A stretch of 64,000 nucleotides of DNA, from positions 1 through 64,000 of the forward strand of contig JAUWGH010000009.1 of assembly GCA_030606485.1 (NCBI GenBank). The letters run 5' to 3'. How positions within the stretch are numbered: the first letter of the stretch is position 1; the number at the start of each line of letters is the position of its first letter. This document shows positions 62,299-64,000 of this stretch, one piece after another. The translations under genes were made by a program, and so were the position numbers. The notes beneath the pieces are model-generated. The model was not told where the DNA came from. It worked only from the letters and a program-made list of their open reading frames with translations, and did no database searches. The DNA is from Promethearchaeota archaeon. GTDB lineage: Archaea > Asgardarchaeota > Lokiarchaeia > Sigyniarchaeales > SOKP01.

Positions 62299-64000
62299 TT
62301 ATGATTTAAATTTGTCGTTTGCTACTTCTATGCATTTTCCTATAGTAACGACCTCATCATCCTCATGAAGATCCATTGCTTTAACTCCTTGTGTGACTCT
62401 GTGGCTAACTCTAATTGAATCACAATGGATTCTTATTACTTGTCCTTTTTTTGTGCCTATTAATAACTCTTGCCCTGCAGCCCGTTGTATTGCGATTACT
62501 TCATCATCCTTCGATTTAAAATGAATATTTATAACTCCTTTTGCGTTTCTTGAGGTTTTTCTGTATTCTTTAATCGAACTGCATTTTCCTTTTCCTTTTT
62601 TAGTTAAAGTGAGAATTTTAGTTTTCTCATCTGTTAATAAAGCACCGATCACCTCATCATTTTCACGTAATTTTATACCCCTCACGCCCATTGCTGTCCT
62701 TCCTAGATTTTTAAGTTGTTTAACGTCAAATCTAGCGGCATAACCATTTTTTGTTCCAATAAAAACATCTTTATTCTCATCTTCGAGTTTTAATACTGTT
62801 ATCAACTCATCATCTGGTCTGATTTTGATTGCAATTATTCCACTTTTAGAAATTTTTGAGAAATATTTTAATAAAGTTTTCTTGACTAACCCATTTTTAG
62901 ATACAAAAATAAGTTTATCATCTTCTGAGAATTTACTGATCGGAATCATATGGGCGATTTTTTCATTTTCTTTTAAATTTAGTAATCTAATGATTGAACG
63001 ACCTTTAGATGTTCGTGTTTGTTTTGGAAGGTTATAACATCTTAAGGAATAAATTCGTCCCTTACTAGTAAAAAATAGGATAAAATCATGAGTAACACAT
63101 GAGAAAATATCTTTTATGAAATCTTCCTCGTCCATTTTCATAATTTTTTTTCCTTTACCGCCCCGATGTTGTAGTTGATAAACTTCTGTTGGGATTCGTT
63201 TAATATATTGATTGCTAGTAAGTATAACAATAGTTGATTTAACTTTAATTAAATCTAGCCGTGTAATCTCTTTTTGATGAGATAAATCTATGATCTGTGT
63301 TCTACGTTTATCACCAAACTTTTTGGATAATTCTATTAACTCATTTTTTATAATTTTGTATCTTATTTTTTCATCTGCAATAATTTCTTCAAGTTCTTTT
63401 ATTTTAATGATTAAGTCTTTTTTATCATCTACCAGTTTTTGTCTTTCTAGGCTTGTTAATCTTGAAAGTCTCATAGCTAAAATTGCCTCAGATTGAATTT
63501 TGGTTAGACTATATTTTGTTATCAATTTTTTATTTGCTTCTGCTGCGTCTTTAGAACTTTTTATTATTTGAATGATGCTATCAATATCATCGAGAGCAAT
63601 TAATAAACCTTCAATTTTATGTAATTTCTTTTTAGCCTCATCTCGGTCAAATACAGAACGTTTATATATAACTCTTTCTCTATGATTTAAATATTCTTTA
63701 ATTAATTCAAGTAAATTTAGGATTTTGGGTTGTAATCCTTTATTTATAAGTGTTAAATTAATTATATTAAATGAATCTTGGAGTTTTGTTTTGTTATAGA
63801 GAATATTTTCAACAAGTTTAGGTTCTCCATCCTTGGAGAGTTCAATAACTATTCTCATACCCTTTTGATCTGACTCATCCCTTAAGACTTTAATATCTGG
63901 CATGACTTTATTGCGAATGAGTTTTGCAATTGACTGCATAAGAGATGTTTTATTTACTAAATAAGGAATTTCTGTTATTACAACTGCTGTTTTATCTTTT
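62299..64000 (-). CDS. gyrA: DNA gyrase subunit A, 5' part beyond the right edge
   Basis: The reverse frame is open to the window edge; the ORF-track ATG at 63939 is internal, because VVITEIPYLVNKTSLM (a standard GyrA segment) lies upstream of it. Visible parts are the C-terminal end of the breakage-reunion domain, the coiled-coil tower (LKEYLNHRERVIYKRS-like segment, AILAMRLSRLTSLE) and the six-bladed DNA-wrapping domain with repeated motifs (GTKNGYAARF, GTKKGQVIRI). A GyrA-box-like QHRGGKG distinguishes it from ParC. The active-site Tyr is off the window. Gyrase introduces negative supercoils; in archaea it was gained from bacteria. gyrB may lie upstream. Confidence 0.9.
   Translation of the reverse strand, partial: KDKTAVVITEIPYLVNKTSLMQSIAKLIRNKVMPDIKVLRDESDQKGMRIVIELSKDGEPKLVENILYNKTKLQDSFNIINLTLINKGLQPKILNLLELIKEYLNHRERVIYKRSVFDRDEAKKKLHKIEGLLIALDDIDSIIQIIKSSKDAAEANKKLITKYSLTKIQSEAILAMRLSRLTSLERQKLVDDKKDLIIKIKELEEIIADEKIRYKIIKNELIELSKKFGDKRRTQIIDLSHQKEITRLDLIKVKSTIVILTSNQYIKRIPTEVYQLQHRGGKGKKIMKMDEEDFIKDIFSCVTHDFILFFTSKGRIYSLRCYNLPKQTRTSKGRSIIRLLNLKENEKIAHMIPISKFSEDDKLIFVSKNGLVKKTLLKYFSKISKSGIIAIKIRPDDELITVLKLEDENKDVFIGTKNGYAARFDVKQLKNLGRTAMGVRGIKLRENDEVIGALLTDEKTKILTLTKKGKGKCSSIKEYRKTSRNAKGVINIHFKSKDDEVIAIQRAAGQELLIGTKKGQVIRIHCDSIRVSHRVTQGVKAMDLHEDDEVVTIGKCIEVANDKFKS

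Noticed and set aside
1-64000. CRISPR array, insertion sequence, rRNA
   Set aside because: No regularly spaced direct repeats, no transposase-like ORF and no rRNA-like sequence were seen. The only sizeable direct duplication is the phosphoesterase 5' segment.

Overview
This window is AT-rich and looks like an Asgard archaeon of the Lokiarchaeia/Promethearchaeota type. The evidence is the mix of eukaryote-like proteins (a Rab-like GTPase fused to a roadblock domain, two further roadblock proteins, a gelsolin-like domain, an actin-family protein, an MglA/Arf-like GTPase), archaeal-type tRNA introns, a very large heterodisulfide-reductase cluster and a bacterial-type DNA gyrase. This assignment comes from family content alone; there is no rRNA in the window.

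Layout. 1-5.6 kb: the end-truncated reverse-strand gene of a multi-PAS sensor, a HEAT-repeat protein, dihydrolipoyl dehydrogenase, a DMT/NIPA-like membrane protein and small unknowns. 5.6-18.4 kb: one reverse-strand operon, read hdrC-hdrB-hdrA(split in two genes)-mvhD-hdrA(double-length fusion)-mvhD/flxD-flxC-flxB-flxA-frhB-like. It encodes a soluble flavin-based electron-bifurcating Hdr complex of the FlxABCD-HdrABC kind with no hydrogenase catalytic subunit. 18.9-27.5 kb: roadblock-Rab fusion, an Asgard-type unknown with an in-frame TGA, two MscS-like channels, a GH38 alpha-mannosidase whose reading frame is broken by a 30-nt insert that folds as a bulge-helix-bulge intron, and an N6-adenine methyltransferase. 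27.8-33.1 kb: a three-gene operon of an unknown repeat protein, a GCS2-like ligase and an amidohydrolase. 33-37 kb: TPR/coiled-coil protein, a roadblock gene absent from the ORF track, an MFS transporter, and two intron-containing tRNA genes (Thr-GGT with one intron, Met-CAT with two).

37.4-48.8 kb: a forward-strand run beginning with the NAD(P)HX repair enzyme, then what I regard as the most system-like block: gelsolin-like protein, roadblock protein, a double-psi-barrel/polyproline/vWA protein, AbrB-ACT regulator, coiled-coil protein, divergent actin-related protein, a CHAT-like protein without its catalytic dyad, and a PLD-like protein. The combination suggests a cytoskeletal or GTPase-signalling module. 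48.9-53.3 kb: a type IIG-like restriction-modification enzyme, an unknown, and an MglA-like GTPase whose P-loop exon lies upstream of the ORF-track start. 53.4-58.6 kb: a GC-richer, apparently transferred island (polar amino-acid ABC transporter plus threonine-dehydratase-like enzyme) lying between two diverged copies of the same roughly 120-bp phosphoesterase promoter/5' segment. 58.6-64 kb: YfcE-like phosphoesterase, an ABC-2 exporter operon, and gyrA running off the right edge.

Three things stand out: the predicted archaeal mRNA intron, which restores the invariant GH38 motif exactly when spliced at the canonical positions; the actin/gelsolin/roadblock/polyproline neighbourhood; and at least two genes (roadblock at 34.7 kb, GTPase at 52.7 kb) that appear to need AUU initiation and are therefore missed or truncated by standard ORF calling.
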